Source: Planctomycetota bacterium (lineage in GTDB: Bacteria; Planctomycetota; SZUA-567; H5-PLA8). Taken from it: a DNA stretch of 64,000 nt. The position numbers and the translations under genes were made by a program. This document shows positions 27,250 through 38,661 of this stretch, in pieces; position 1 is the first letter of the stretch; the number at the start of each line of letters is the position of its first letter. The notes under the pieces are model-generated. The model worked only from the letters and a program-made list of their open reading frames with translations, did no database searches and had not been told where the DNA came from. The DNA is taken from NCBI GenBank assembly GCA_016200135.1, contig JACQFI010000033.1, positions 98,606 through 162,605 on the forward strand, given 5' to 3'.

Positions 27250-27623
27250 ATCTTAAGGCTCCGGAAAGCCGTGGTCAATTCAGGTTCTAACAAGAAGTGC
27301 CTAGCTCCCCAAAGACATCCCAAATGCGTATGCACCTGTGGGGCTTCCTCCTAGTAGTGCCCTCGCGTCAATCAATTCAGACAACCTTCGGATTCCTTTT
27401 TTACTAATTCCAAAGCTCAAACCTTGAGTCGGAATTTCTCCCTGTTGATACGCTCAGCGGTCATGAACCGTTCGGAGATTCTTTGGAAAATTCGGAGCCC
27501 CTGCTTTGGTCTTCCTTTGCAATTGGAAACCAAGCCATGGAAAACGCTTGCGCCAATGTCGATTGGTGTGGCGCTGCACCCTAATTTGTGTTAGGAGTGC
27601 GCCCGTTACGGGAGTTTCGGCGC
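27250..27623. other. Intergenic region without a recognised gene
   Basis: This 374-bp spacer separates divergent genes, the kinase and the zinc-ribbon protein. It is less GC-rich than its surroundings. I see no credible ORF with coding bias, no tRNA and no clear -35/-10 pair. It must hold both promoters. Confidence 0.5.
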
Positions 27624-29150
27624 ATGGAGATTTTCTACTGCGATACGTGCGGAAAACGCGCCTCCGAGGAAGACCGCCGGAACTCGCTGACCGTCTCTTC
27701 CGATCGCATCATCTGCCGCGACTGCCTCGCTAAGATCCCTAAGACCAAAACCGAGCCCACGGTGAAAGCGATAGCCGCTGGTTCGACAGCGACCGTCACG
27801 GCCAGGCGCTCGGCCAAAGCCGAAGCCCCGCCGCGCGGAGGGATTGCGCGCATCTCGGCGAGCGCGAACGCGGCCGTGCCCGCGAACAACAAACAAACCC
27901 TTTATATCGTTGGAGGTGTCGCCGCGGTCCTCGTCGTCGGCCTCTTGTTCGCCTTCGTTGGCGGAGGCGATTCGAAGACCAAGAAAGATACGGCGAAATC
28001 CGGTACGGAAACCAGCAAGGTGCAAGCCGCGTCTTCTTCCACGCTCCCGGCGCCTTTGCCTGGGCTCTCGCCCGCCCTATTGGACCCCAGGACGAATCCG
28101 GCCGCAAAGACCACTGAGACCGCAGCGGCGAAGACCGAGCCGCGCGAACTCTCACCCAAGGAACTCTACGAACAGAAGGTCCGCGAAGGAAAGATCAAGA
28201 CCGGACCGGCGGCGGCCGAGCCGGCGTTTAAAGGCGACCTCCTGGCCATTGCCACTCCGCCCGCCAACGATCCATCCTGGAAAAATTTACTAAACGGCAA
28301 GGACCTGACCGGCTGGGAGACGCCCAAGGGGACCTGGAAAGTCGAGAACGGCATCACGATTTGCACGCCTAACCCGCAGATCGGAGGTTCGTTCGTTAGC
28401 TCGGAAGTCGTCAAAGATTTCGAACTGCTGATCAAGTTCAAATGCAGCTTCCAAGCGGAGTGGTATTGGCGGGGCGGCGGCGGTTCGTACTACCTCGATC
28501 TGCGCGACAACCCGGATTGGCGCATCTTCCGCATGGTAGGAAAGGACCGTGCGATTCAAGCCTCGCTTGACGGAAAAGTGCTCGAGGCCCATACCAGCGA
28601 GAATTCGGAGGGCACGTTCAGCGCGTACATCCACCAAGCCAGCAGCGTGTATCAGATCGCGGAATGCAAAGTGCGCGAACTGAGGCCCGACGAGCTCAAA
28701 CCAGCGCCGGTGGCTCAGGCTCCCCTGAAAGAACTCTTTAACGGTAAGGACCTCACGGGCTGGAACCAGACCAAAGGCAAGTGGCGCTGGGAAGACGGCG
28801 CCCTTTTGAACGAACCGGGCGAGACGCCCTGCCGTATCGAGTCCGAAGCGTCGTACGGCAACTGCGAACTCTCGTTCAAGGTAAAGCTCGAGGCCGGACA
28901 TCACATTGAAGTGCAGGTGCTCAATTACCAGTGGTTCTTTGAGATCGGGCGCGGCTTGGCCACCGACTTTAAAGAGTGCAAGATAGTGATCCAAGGGACA
29001 AAACCGACCTGCACACTCGCAGGGAATGACCTGGACCCTCGCACGGAAGCGGCAAACACAACCAACGAGACGTCTGGGGCAATCGGATTCTACTCACCCA
29101 AGGGTGGCAAAGTCATACTGAAAGATCTGAGCATTCGGCCGCTCAAGTAA
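27624..29150 (+). CDS. Zinc-ribbon, single-pass membrane protein with two DUF1080-like domains
   Basis: From an ATG with GGGAG nine bases upstream the protein has 508 residues: a cytoplasmic ribbon (C6, C9, C31, C34), a low-complexity linker, a transmembrane helix at about 93-112, and a Pro/Ala-rich stalk. Two tandem beta-rich domains follow, each starting with NGKDLTGW (near residues 223 and 370). NGKDLTGW is characteristic of DUF1080, the 3-keto-glucoside/3-keto-disaccharide hydrolase group with a LamG-like fold. It shares its plan with the protein at 7235. Catalytic activity is unproven. Confidence 0.8.
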   Translation: MEIFYCDTCGKRASEEDRRNSLTVSSDRIICRDCLAKIPKTKTEPTVKAIAAGSTATVTARRSAKAEAPPRGGIARISASANAAVPANNKQTLYIVGGVAAVLVVGLLFAFVGGGDSKTKKDTAKSGTETSKVQAASSSTLPAPLPGLSPALLDPRTNPAAKTTETAAAKTEPRELSPKELYEQKVREGKIKTGPAAAEPAFKGDLLAIATPPANDPSWKNLLNGKDLTGWETPKGTWKVENGITICTPNPQIGGSFVSSEVVKDFELLIKFKCSFQAEWYWRGGGGSYYLDLRDNPDWRIFRMVGKDRAIQASLDGKVLEAHTSENSEGTFSAYIHQASSVYQIAECKVRELRPDELKPAPVAQAPLKELFNGKDLTGWNQTKGKWRWEDGALLNEPGETPCRIESEASYGNCELSFKVKLEAGHHIEVQVLNYQWFFEIGRGLATDFKECKIVIQGTKPTCTLAGNDLDPRTEAANTTNETSGAIGFYSPKGGKVILKDLSIRPLK

Positions 29151-29164
29151 CGCTGCCCGCACGG

Positions 29165-30016
29165 CTATTCGTCCTTCGGAACCAGCGCCGGGTCCTTTTC
29201 AGCGCCCAAGTCTTCCACGTGCTGGGGTTTCTTCTTCTCGCCGGGCGCGACAGCCTCGAGTTCGTGTTTCTCGATCTTCATGCCGGGGCAGCGGCCCGCA
29301 ACGGCGGCTTCGTCGGGTAGGACAAAGGTCCGTGCTTCCCCGCCGGGTTTCAGGCCGCCCCAATCCGTAGGGAAGACCCACGAAAGCTTCTTCCACGCAT
29401 CGCCTTCCAGGCGGAAGCGGCGCAGGACCTTCGTCCCGTCGGGCTGCCACGCACCGAAGCCGCTCGCATAGTCCCAGCGCTCGATGCGCCAGATCACCTC
29501 GCCCTTGCCCGAAGCGTGGAATTCGATGGTGCGGCAGAGTTCCACCAGCGCCGCCGCGGACTTAGGATTGCCCTGGATACAGAGAATGCGGTTCTCGTTG
29601 GTGAACTGCTGCATGCCGTAGAAATGCTTCTCGATGTCCTTTTTTCCTTCGGGCGGAAGCGCGCCTTCAGCCTCTTTTTTGGGCGTAAGGTCCACGCCCT
29701 CGAAGACGCGCCCGTCGGAACATTCCACGTATAGGTCGTAGCTTTTCTTCGGATCCAAGCCCTTGGCCTCGAACGAGCCCGACTTGGGATCGAACACGGC
29801 TGCGGTCTCCTTCACGTGGACGGTCTTCTGGACGAGTTCCTGCGGCAGGTCGCGGTCGAGCAGCAGGACCTTCTTCACCTGCGCGAGCACGGCCTTGCCA
29901 TCCTTGGATGGCACCAGCGTGCCCTGGATGACGCCCTCGGCCGCCTCCACCATTGGCAAGATCAAGGGGGCGGCAAGCGCACATATGCCGCCGGCGATGG
30001 AGAGCTTTGGACGCAT
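29165..30016 (-). CDS. Secreted protein of unknown function
   Basis: The 283-residue protein starts with a signal peptide (MRPKLSIAGGICALAAPLILPMVEAAEG). The following sequence has no domain I recognise. It includes a KKSYDLYVECSDGRVF strand set that looks like a carboxypeptidase-regulatory-like or Ig-like fold, and several Trp-rich segments (RIERWDYASGFGAWQPDG). It ends in a lysine-rich tail. The ATG at 30016 replaces a longer frame because it fits the signal peptide and has GGGAAA upstream. It is divergent from the sugar transporter genes. Confidence 0.65.
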   Translation of the reverse strand: MRPKLSIAGGICALAAPLILPMVEAAEGVIQGTLVPSKDGKAVLAQVKKVLLLDRDLPQELVQKTVHVKETAAVFDPKSGSFEAKGLDPKKSYDLYVECSDGRVFEGVDLTPKKEAEGALPPEGKKDIEKHFYGMQQFTNENRILCIQGNPKSAAALVELCRTIEFHASGKGEVIWRIERWDYASGFGAWQPDGTKVLRRFRLEGDAWKKLSWVFPTDWGGLKPGGEARTFVLPDEAAVAGRCPGMKIEKHELEAVAPGEKKKPQHVEDLGAEKDPALVPKDE

Positions 30017-30095
30017 GCGTTTTTCCCAACCAGGCTTCTCGTGAAAAAGAGTATCATATCCTGTTGCGGAAACCAACGGCGCCGTGGAGGCTGGA

Positions 30096-31442
30096 TTGAA
30101 GACGCCCCATCTTATCGCAGCGGCTTTGGTGGCCCTGGCCCTCGTGGCCGCAGTGTTCGATCGCGCGCCCAATGTCGAGCAGACCGTGCGCGCGGGCTAT
30201 CAGTTCCATCCCGCCAGCGCCGAAGACCTGCGCGACGCGGACGCCGTGCATCTCACCTATTGGGAAAAGTGGAACAACTTCGAAGGCGAGGCCATGCAGG
30301 CGTGCGTGGACGGGTTCAACGCCCACAGCCAGAAGGCGCTGAAGAGTTCCGATACCGAAGAACGCCGCCGGTTTCTCTCGCCCGGAGGCCGGCGCATCTT
30401 CGTCCACCTGCTCTCAACCACGCAAGTGAACCAGAAGGCCAAGATGGCCGTCAGCGGCGGCGTGCCGCCGGATATCGCGGGCCTCTGGTCGCGCGACGTT
30501 CCGGTCTTTGCGAATTTTAACGCCGCGACACCGCTCGACGAATGGATCAAGCGCGACGGGCCTTCGCCCGACGAATACCAGAAATGCTACTGGGATATGT
30601 GCGTCTACGAAGGACGCGTCTGGGCCCTGCCCACGACGCCGAGCACCATTGCGATGTACTGGAACAAGGACCTCTTCAAGAACGCCGGGCTCGATCCCGA
30701 GCGGCCGCCCAAGACCTTGGCGGAGCTCGACGCATACAATGAGAAGCTCACGCAGCGTGACGCCAACGGCCGCATCGCCCAGATGGGCTTCCACCCCGCC
30801 GAGATGCGCACGTTCAAGGGCGGCCTCGGCACATTCGATTCGCCGCAGAACGCGTTCATCGCCGGCAAGGTCGGCATGGTGCTGCAAGGCGTCTGGATGG
30901 CCAACTACATCCGCATGCACAATCCGTCGATGCGTTGGGGCGTGGCGCCGTTTCCGGGACCCGGCGGCGACGAAGCGAATCCCGTGACGCTGGCGCAGGC
31001 CGATGTGCTCCTGATCCCTCGCGGCTGCCCGCATCCCGAGGAAGCTTGGCGGTTCGTGCGGTACGTGAATAGCCGCGGCGATCCCAAGGACCCGAACGCA
31101 CCCCTGGACGGCATGGAGATCCTCTGTCTGAAGCAGGGCAAGCACACGCCGTTCAAGACCACGACAAAGACCTTTCTCGACCAGCACTCGCACGAGGCAC
31201 TCAAGGTCTTCATCGACTTAGGGAACACCAAAAACGTATATATCGAGCCCATGATGCCGATGTGGGAAGAGATCCGCGCCGCGATCCCGGCGAGTTTTGA
31301 GGAACTGATGTCGCAGGGCGACCAGCCTGGGCATTCGCCTGGGGACATTCTCAAGCGCCTGCAGAACCGCCTGCAGCCGAAGCTCGATGCGGAATGGGTG
31401 CGGATCGACCGCGCGAAATCCGCCGAAGGGCTGAAGCCATGA
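30096..31442 (+). CDS. Sugar ABC transporter substrate-binding protein
   Basis: This roughly 448-residue extracellular solute-binding protein (family 1) captures a sugar for import. It has an N-terminal hydrophobic segment (TPHLIAAALVALALVAAVF), the LTYWEKWNNFEGEAM start of the mature fold, the YALPTTPST-type hinge (here WALPTTPSTIAMYWNKDLF) and GKVGMVLQGVWM. The TTG at 30096 is preferred because GGAGG sits five bases upstream; a GTG four codons earlier is possible. No lipobox is seen, so it may stay anchored by an uncleaved helix. Two permease genes follow with overlapping or close spacing. Confidence 0.88.
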   Translation: MKTPHLIAAALVALALVAAVFDRAPNVEQTVRAGYQFHPASAEDLRDADAVHLTYWEKWNNFEGEAMQACVDGFNAHSQKALKSSDTEERRRFLSPGGRRIFVHLLSTTQVNQKAKMAVSGGVPPDIAGLWSRDVPVFANFNAATPLDEWIKRDGPSPDEYQKCYWDMCVYEGRVWALPTTPSTIAMYWNKDLFKNAGLDPERPPKTLAELDAYNEKLTQRDANGRIAQMGFHPAEMRTFKGGLGTFDSPQNAFIAGKVGMVLQGVWMANYIRMHNPSMRWGVAPFPGPGGDEANPVTLAQADVLLIPRGCPHPEEAWRFVRYVNSRGDPKDPNAPLDGMEILCLKQGKHTPFKTTTKTFLDQHSHEALKVFIDLGNTKNVYIEPMMPMWEEIRAAIPASFEELMSQGDQPGHSPGDILKRLQNRLQPKLDAEWVRIDRAKSAEGLKP

Positions 31443-32356
31443 AAGCGCGCGCGTGGCTCTTCGTCACGCCGTGGATCGTGGGCCTCTGCGTCTTCACGCT
31501 CTATCCGTTCGCGGCCAGCCTCTATTACTCCTTCACGGATTACTCAGTGCTCAAACCGGCCACGCCCGCGGGCCTCGCGAATTACACGGAGCTCGCCGGC
31601 GATCCCATTTTTCGCCGCGCTCTGGGCAACACCGTTATGTATTCGCTGCTTGCGCTCGTCCCTGGAATCCTCGTGGCGCTGGGTCTGGCCAAGGCGCTTA
31701 ACACAAAAGTAACGGGCACGTCCTTCTATCGTTCGGCCATTTACATCCCGCATCTGGTACCGACGGTGGCCTCGTCGATCCTGTGGATGTGGATGCTCAA
31801 CGCTGACACGGGCCTGCTCAACGCACTACTCCGACCGGTGCTCGACGTGATCGGCTGGCGCGCACCCTCGTTTCTTCAAGACGAGCGTTTCCTCGGCCTC
31901 GATTTTCAAAACAAGGAAGTCATCTTCGGCGCGCTGCCTTCGCTGGCGCTCATGAGCCTGTGGGGCTGCGGGCAGATGGCGATCATCTACCTGGCCAAGC
32001 TTCAGGACGTCCCCCAGGACCTGTACGAAGCCGCTGAGCTCGACGGCGCGGGCGCGTGGGCCGTCTTCTGGAATATCGAACTCCCGCAGCTCTCGCCCAT
32101 GATTCTCTTCAACATCGTGATGGGCATCATCGGCACGTTCCAGATCTTCGCCGAACCGTACATCCTGACCGGCGGCACCGGCGGCCCGAACTACGCGACG
32201 TACCTTGTGCCGATGTTCATCTACCAGCACGCCTTCGAGTACCAGCGCATGGGTTACGCGTGCGCGGCGGCGTGGATTCTCTTCGGGCTGATCGCGCTTT
32301 TGACCCTCGTGGCATTTCGGATCGGCCAGCGGCGCGTGTACTACGCGGGCGAGTAA
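31439..32356 (+). CDS. Sugar ABC transporter permease (MalF/UgpA type)
   Basis: The 305-residue permease has six predicted helices and the EAA loop (YEAAELDGAGAWAVFWNIELP) that docks to the ATPase. It resembles MalF/UgpA components of CUT1 importers. The ATG overlaps the binding-protein stop (ATGA) and has GAAGGG upstream, so translation is coupled. The ATPase subunit is not encoded nearby and is probably a shared MsmK/MalK-like protein elsewhere, which is inference. Confidence 0.92.
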   Translation: MKARAWLFVTPWIVGLCVFTLYPFAASLYYSFTDYSVLKPATPAGLANYTELAGDPIFRRALGNTVMYSLLALVPGILVALGLAKALNTKVTGTSFYRSAIYIPHLVPTVASSILWMWMLNADTGLLNALLRPVLDVIGWRAPSFLQDERFLGLDFQNKEVIFGALPSLALMSLWGCGQMAIIYLAKLQDVPQDLYEAAELDGAGAWAVFWNIELPQLSPMILFNIVMGIIGTFQIFAEPYILTGGTGGPNYATYLVPMFIYQHAFEYQRMGYACAAAWILFGLIALLTLVAFRIGQRRVYYAGE

Positions 32357-32374
32357 TCGGAAAGCGGAGCGTTT

Positions 32375-33637
32375 ATGGCCGGCGACACGTCAACCATGCG
32401 CGCAAAGCCGAATCTAGGACGGCAGGTCACCGCGCATCTGTTCCTCCTGCTGGTGACCGGCGCGTTCATGATGCCGCTCGTCTGGATGGTGCTCACGGCG
32501 CTCAAGCCCGTCGAACAGACGATGAAGACGCCGCCGGAATGGGTGCCGCGGGTCTGGACCGCGCCGCTTAAAGGCGTGCGCGCTCCAGTGGACCGCATAC
32601 GCAAACTGGAAGAGCCGGAGGCCCTTGTCGTGGCCGGCCTGGGCGAGGACGAGAAACCGGGGCAGGGGCTGTTTGAAGGCCGCCGCATGCTGGTGAAGAC
32701 TGCGGACGTGAAGCCGAACGGCGGCGCATGGGGCGGGCCACTGCCGCCAGGCCCCGGACAGATGCGCTGGCGCGTGGGGATCGAACGCGAGCCGCGCACG
32801 TTTGCGTGCGAGATCGTGGCCGTGTACGAGCCCGGAAGCTGGCTTGTGCGCGAGTACGTGCCCGACCTCCGCCAGACTGCGAAGGCCGCGGGCGCGGGCG
32901 GCGCGGAGACGTTCTATTGGGAAGTAGTTCCCGAAAACGAACTCGAACGCGTCGCCAAGCCGCTCTGGCAGAACGTGCCCGCGGCGCTCGGCAAGATGAA
33001 CTTCTGGAGCATGCTGCTCAATACGCTCTGGGTCTGCATCCTCGGAATGATCGGAACCACCTTCGTTTCGGCGCTGGCCGCGTACGGGCTGGCCTTTGGC
33101 AGATTCCCGGGGCGCGGCATGCTCTTCGCGCTCACGCTTGCGACGATGATGGTCCCCTTCCCCGCCACGATGGTCCCGCTCTTCCAACTCTACCGCGACC
33201 TGGGCTGGATCGGGACCTTTAAGCCGCTGTGGGTGCACTGCTGGTTTGGCGCGGCATTCAACATTTTTCTACTGCGGCAGTTCTTTCTCGGTTTGCCGAA
33301 AGACTTGCTCGATGCCGCGCGCATCGACGGTTGCAGCGAACTCGAGATCTTCTGGCACGTGGTGGTCCCGCTCTCCCGGCCCGCGCTCGCGATGGTCGCG
33401 CTCTTTCACTTCCTCTTCTCCTGGAAAGATTTCATGGGCCCGCTGCTGTACTTGAACGACAAGAGCCAGTTCACGCTCTCGCTCGGGCTGCACGCGTTTC
33501 AATCGCAGCAGGGCGGAACGCCGTGGCATCTGGTGATGGCGGCGAGCGCCGTCTTCTCGCTGCCGCTTATTATTCTGTTTCTCTGCGCGATGAAGACCTT
33601 CATTCGCGGCATTGCCATGACCGGTATCAAAGGCTGA
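32375..33637 (+). CDS. Sugar ABC transporter permease (MalG type) with large insert
   Basis: The 420-residue protein has the MalG-type membrane domain (last helices, EAA loop DAARIDGCSELEIFWHVVVP, C-terminal GMTGIKG-like end). Family members are about 275-300 residues. The extra length is a soluble insertion between helix 1 (about 20-43) and helix 2 (about 211-233), roughly residues 62-195, predicted outside the membrane. It sits 19 bp after the partner permease. Its stop is 1 bp from that of the convergent ATP synthase operon. Confidence 0.9.
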   Translation: MAGDTSTMRAKPNLGRQVTAHLFLLLVTGAFMMPLVWMVLTALKPVEQTMKTPPEWVPRVWTAPLKGVRAPVDRIRKLEEPEALVVAGLGEDEKPGQGLFEGRRMLVKTADVKPNGGAWGGPLPPGPGQMRWRVGIEREPRTFACEIVAVYEPGSWLVREYVPDLRQTAKAAGAGGAETFYWEVVPENELERVAKPLWQNVPAALGKMNFWSMLLNTLWVCILGMIGTTFVSALAAYGLAFGRFPGRGMLFALTLATMMVPFPATMVPLFQLYRDLGWIGTFKPLWVHCWFGAAFNIFLLRQFFLGLPKDLLDAARIDGCSELEIFWHVVVPLSRPALAMVALFHFLFSWKDFMGPLLYLNDKSQFTLSLGLHAFQSQQGGTPWHLVMAASAVFSLPLIILFLCAMKTFIRGIAMTGIKG

Positions 33638-33638
33638 A

Positions 33639-34079
33639 CTAGTTGCGCCCCGCGCCTTTGCCGGCTTCCAGAATGTGCCGGCGGGTCACCGCCCATTTCA
33701 ACTTCTCGTCGCGCAGATCTCGCGCCTTCAGGTCCGTGGATTGATCGGCCCTAAGGGCCTCGAGTTCCTTGTCCAGCTTGGCCGCGTCGATGTCCTCGGC
33801 GGCGACCGATTCGGGCGTCAGCACGGTCACCACGTTCGCCGAGACTTGCAAGAATCCGCCGCGCACGGCCAGGCGCTTCTTCGAACCGTCCGCGCGCGTG
33901 ATGCGCAGCTCGCCCGCGCCCAGCAACGCCATAAGCGCGGCGTGCCCGGGGAGCACGCCCAATTCACCGTCGAACGCCGGCACGACCAGCCCCGCGGCGT
34001 CTTCGTTGAAGACCGTCCTCGCCGGCGTGATGACGGTGAGGTGGATCTGTTTGCCAGAAGCACTATGCACGTCGGCCAT
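33639..34079 (-). CDS. atpC: ATP synthase epsilon subunit
   Basis: The 146-residue F1 epsilon subunit links the rotor to subunit c and can inhibit hydrolysis. The beta-barrel N-terminal domain (VITPARTVF, GELGVLPGHAALM near 40) and helical C-terminal region (about 95-146) fit. It is the last gene of the atp operon, separated from atpD by 103 bp that hold a hairpin repeat. Confidence 0.95.
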   Translation of the reverse strand: MADVHSASGKQIHLTVITPARTVFNEDAAGLVVPAFDGELGVLPGHAALMALLGAGELRITRADGSKKRLAVRGGFLQVSANVVTVLTPESVAAEDIDAAKLDKELEALRADQSTDLKARDLRDEKLKWAVTRRHILEAGKGAGRN

Positions 34080-34103
34080 GCTGCGTCCTCAGTCTGAATT
34101 AAT

Positions 34104-34173
34104 ACGTAAAAAGCGAAAAACGTAAGAACCGCTTTCGAACCGATCCCTAATTACGTTTTACGCATTACGATTT
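34104..34173. repeat. Intergenic imperfect hairpin (family A)
   Basis: Arms at about 34104-34125 and 34151-34173 are imperfectly complementary (cgtaa...aacgtaa against ttacgttttacgcattacg). The right arm shares the exact 16-mer CGTTTTACGCATTACG (34154-34169) with 48158-48173. It lies between atpD and atpC. Confidence 0.55.
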
Positions 34174-34182
34174 ACATTTGTT

Positions 34183-35962
<1,780 letters not shown>

Positions 35963-35986
35963 GCCCGGCCTCCCGGCATGCGCTGT

Positions 35987-36892
35987 TTAGAGCGCTTCCG
36001 CCCAGCCGACGATCTCGGCGATCTCCTGCGTGATCTTGCTCTGCCGCGCGCGGTTGTACTGCCGCGTCAGCATGCGGATCATGTCTTCCGCCGCGTCCGT
36101 CGCGTTCTTCATCGCCAGGCGCCGCGCGGCGTGCTCGCCGGCCGTGTTCTCCAACATCGCGGTGAAGACCGACATCTTCACGACCAAGGGCAGCACTTCG
36201 CTCAGAATCGTCTTCGGATCCGGATGGAAGAGATAGCCCGCGCCCGTGGACTTGGCCGCCGCGGGGGCGCTCGCCGCATCCTTCTTTGCTCCGCCTTCGT
36301 CGCCCTTGAGCGACGAGAGCGGCAGGATCTTCTCCGCCTTCGGGCGCTGCGTGGTCATGGAAATGAAGGAGCTGTAGACGATATACGCCTCGTCGATCTC
36401 TTTCTTGCCGTAGCGGTCGATCAGGCTATCCGCGATCTCTTCGGCGCGCGCGTAGGTCGGCCTGTCGGAGACGCCGACGTACGTCTTCGCGATCGGAAAA
36501 TTCAGATACCGGAAGGCGTTGATGCCCTTCTTGCCCTGCACGACGCGCTCGATCTGCAAGCCGCGCTTCTCCAGGTCGGCGTTGAGATCGCGCGCGGCGC
36601 GAATGATGTTGGCGTTAAAGCCGCCGCAGAGCCCGCGGTCGCTCGTCAGCACGATCACGACGGCCTTCTTCACCGGGTCGTGGGTCTCGAGCAGCGGGTG
36701 GCGGATGTCACTCGAGGCCGAGGCCAGGTCGCCAATCACCTGCTGGAGTTTCTTGGCGTATGGGCGCGCCGCGATGGCTGCGGCCTGCGCCTTGGCCAGG
36801 CGCGCCGTGGCCACCTTCTCCATCGTCTTCGTGATCTTCCTCGTGTTCACCACCGACTTGCGGCGCTTCACGAGGGCTTTGGTATTCGCCAT
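35987..36892 (-). CDS. atpG: ATP synthase gamma subunit
   Basis: The central F1 stalk subunit has 301 residues. The N-terminal helix (RRKSVVNTRKITKTMEKVATARL) and C-terminal helix (MKNATDAAEDMIRMLTRQYNRARQ) form the coiled coil, with SDRGLCGGFN at about 84. A Lys/Ala-rich stretch near 200-220 (GAKKDAASAPAAAK) is not part of the usual protein. It sits between atpA and the L7/L12-like gene. Confidence 0.96.
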   Translation of the reverse strand: MANTKALVKRRKSVVNTRKITKTMEKVATARLAKAQAAAIAARPYAKKLQQVIGDLASASSDIRHPLLETHDPVKKAVVIVLTSDRGLCGGFNANIIRAARDLNADLEKRGLQIERVVQGKKGINAFRYLNFPIAKTYVGVSDRPTYARAEEIADSLIDRYGKKEIDEAYIVYSSFISMTTQRPKAEKILPLSSLKGDEGGAKKDAASAPAAAKSTGAGYLFHPDPKTILSEVLPLVVKMSVFTAMLENTAGEHAARRLAMKNATDAAEDMIRMLTRQYNRARQSKITQEIAEIVGWAEAL

Positions 36893-36948
36893 GACTTACG
36901 CTATCCGTGCCAAAGACAAACCGCACTGTCCAGACGCTTGCACGACGA

Positions 36949-38625
36949 CTACTTCGCCACCTGCTTCATGAAGCGCGCTTTGAAGTCCTTGATCGCGGCC
37001 TCGATCTTCGCGACGGTGTCGTCGGAGAGCTCCTTCGACTTGCGGATCGCCTCGACGATTTCCTTGTGCGCGTCGTTGATCTCGTTGATCAGGCCCTTCT
37101 CGAACGCCGCCACCTGCTTGATCGGCACGTCGTCCATGTGGCCCTTGGTCGCCGCGTAAATCGCGAAGACCTGGTTGATGACGTCGACCGGCTGGTACTG
37201 CGGCTGCTTGAGCAGTTCGACGAGGCGGTAGCCGCGATCGACCTGGCGCTGGGTGATCGGGTCGAGTTCCGTGCCGAGCTGCGCGAAGGCTTCCAGTTCG
37301 CGGAAGGCCGCGAGGTCCAGGCGCAGCGTGCCGGCGACTTTCTTCATCGCCTTGATCTGCGCGTTGCCGCCGACGCGGCTGACCGAGATGCCGACGTTCA
37401 CCGCGGGGCGCACGCCGGCGTTGAAGAGGTCGGGTTCGAGATATATCTGGCCATCGGTGATCGAGATCACGTTCGTGGGGATGTACGCGGAGACTTCGCC
37501 TTCCTGGGTCTCGATCACGGGCAGCGCCGTCATGCTGCCGCCGGTCCCGTATACCTTCGCGATCTTGAAGCCCGCCTTATTCTCCATCGCCGCCAGATCT
37601 TTCTTGGCGTGGCTTGCGCCTTCCTCGGCGAGGTACGACTTGCCATTGACGGCGTCAGACTCCCTGACCGGCTCTTCCTTGCTCACGGGCACGATGACGT
37701 GCTTCTCGGCCAGCTTCGCGGCGCGTTCGAGCAGCCGGGAGTGCAGGTAGAAGACGTCGCCGGGATAGGCTTCGCGGCCCGGCGGGCGGCGCAGCAGCAG
37801 GGACATCTCGCGGTAGGCCGCGGCCTGCTTGGTCAAGTCGTCGTACACGCAGAGCGTGTCGCGGCCTTCCTCGTACATGAAGTACTCGGCCATGGCCGCG
37901 CCGGTGTAGGGCGCAATGTACTGCAGTGGCGCGGGGTCGGAGGCGCCGGCGGCAACGACGATGGTGTAATCCAGCGCGCCCGTCTCCTGGAGCTTCTTCA
38001 CCACCGAGGCGACGGTCGATTCCTTCTGCCCGATCGCGACGTACACGCAAATGACGTTTTCCTTCTTCTGGGCGATGATCGCGTCGACGGCGATGGCCGT
38101 TTTGCCCGTCTTGCGGTCGCCGATGATCAGTTCGCGCTGGCCGCGCCCGATCGGGATCATGCCGTCGATGGACTTGATGCCCGTCTGCAGCGGCACTTTC
38201 ACCGGCTGGCGCAGCGCGATGCCCGGCGCCGGCGATTCCAGCAGGCGCGACTTGTCGGTTGTGATCGGGCCTTTGCCGTCCAGCGGGCGGCCGACGGGGT
38301 CCACCACGCGGCCGATCAGAGCCGGACCCGCGGGCACCTGCAGCACGCGGCCCGTGCGCTTGACCTGCATGCCTTCCTTCAGGTCGTCGTAGCGGCCCAT
38401 GATCGCGCAGCCGGCGCTGTCCTCTTCCAGGTTCAGCGCCAGGCCGTACACGCCCGTGGGGAACTCGATCATCTCGCCGGCCATGCAGTTGGTCAGCCCG
38501 TAGATGCGGGCGATGCCGTCGCCGATCTCGACGATCGTGCCCACCTCGTCCACGGCCAGCGCCGAATCGTAATCCTTGATCTGACGCCGCAGAATGCCGA
38601 CCATCTCATCGACTTGAATGCGCAT
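36949..38625 (-). CDS. atpA: ATP synthase alpha subunit with insertion
   Basis: The F1 alpha subunit has 558 residues, about 50 more than usual. Walker A GDRKTGKT is at 169-176 and the arginine finger is in SRVGG near R417. The extra residues fall at about 309-359, between SRLLERAAK and GGSMTALP, where most AtpA proteins have only a short loop. I recall similar insertions in planctomycete AtpA proteins, unverified here. Downstream is atpG, upstream atpH. Confidence 0.96.
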   Translation of the reverse strand: MRIQVDEMVGILRRQIKDYDSALAVDEVGTIVEIGDGIARIYGLTNCMAGEMIEFPTGVYGLALNLEEDSAGCAIMGRYDDLKEGMQVKRTGRVLQVPAGPALIGRVVDPVGRPLDGKGPITTDKSRLLESPAPGIALRQPVKVPLQTGIKSIDGMIPIGRGQRELIIGDRKTGKTAIAVDAIIAQKKENVICVYVAIGQKESTVASVVKKLQETGALDYTIVVAAGASDPAPLQYIAPYTGAAMAEYFMYEEGRDTLCVYDDLTKQAAAYREMSLLLRRPPGREAYPGDVFYLHSRLLERAAKLAEKHVIVPVSKEEPVRESDAVNGKSYLAEEGASHAKKDLAAMENKAGFKIAKVYGTGGSMTALPVIETQEGEVSAYIPTNVISITDGQIYLEPDLFNAGVRPAVNVGISVSRVGGNAQIKAMKKVAGTLRLDLAAFRELEAFAQLGTELDPITQRQVDRGYRLVELLKQPQYQPVDVINQVFAIYAATKGHMDDVPIKQVAAFEKGLINEINDAHKEIVEAIRKSKELSDDTVAKIEAAIKDFKARFMKQVAK

Positions 38626-38661
38626 GTCGCACGACTCCTGGTTCCTGACGTATCGTTTTCG

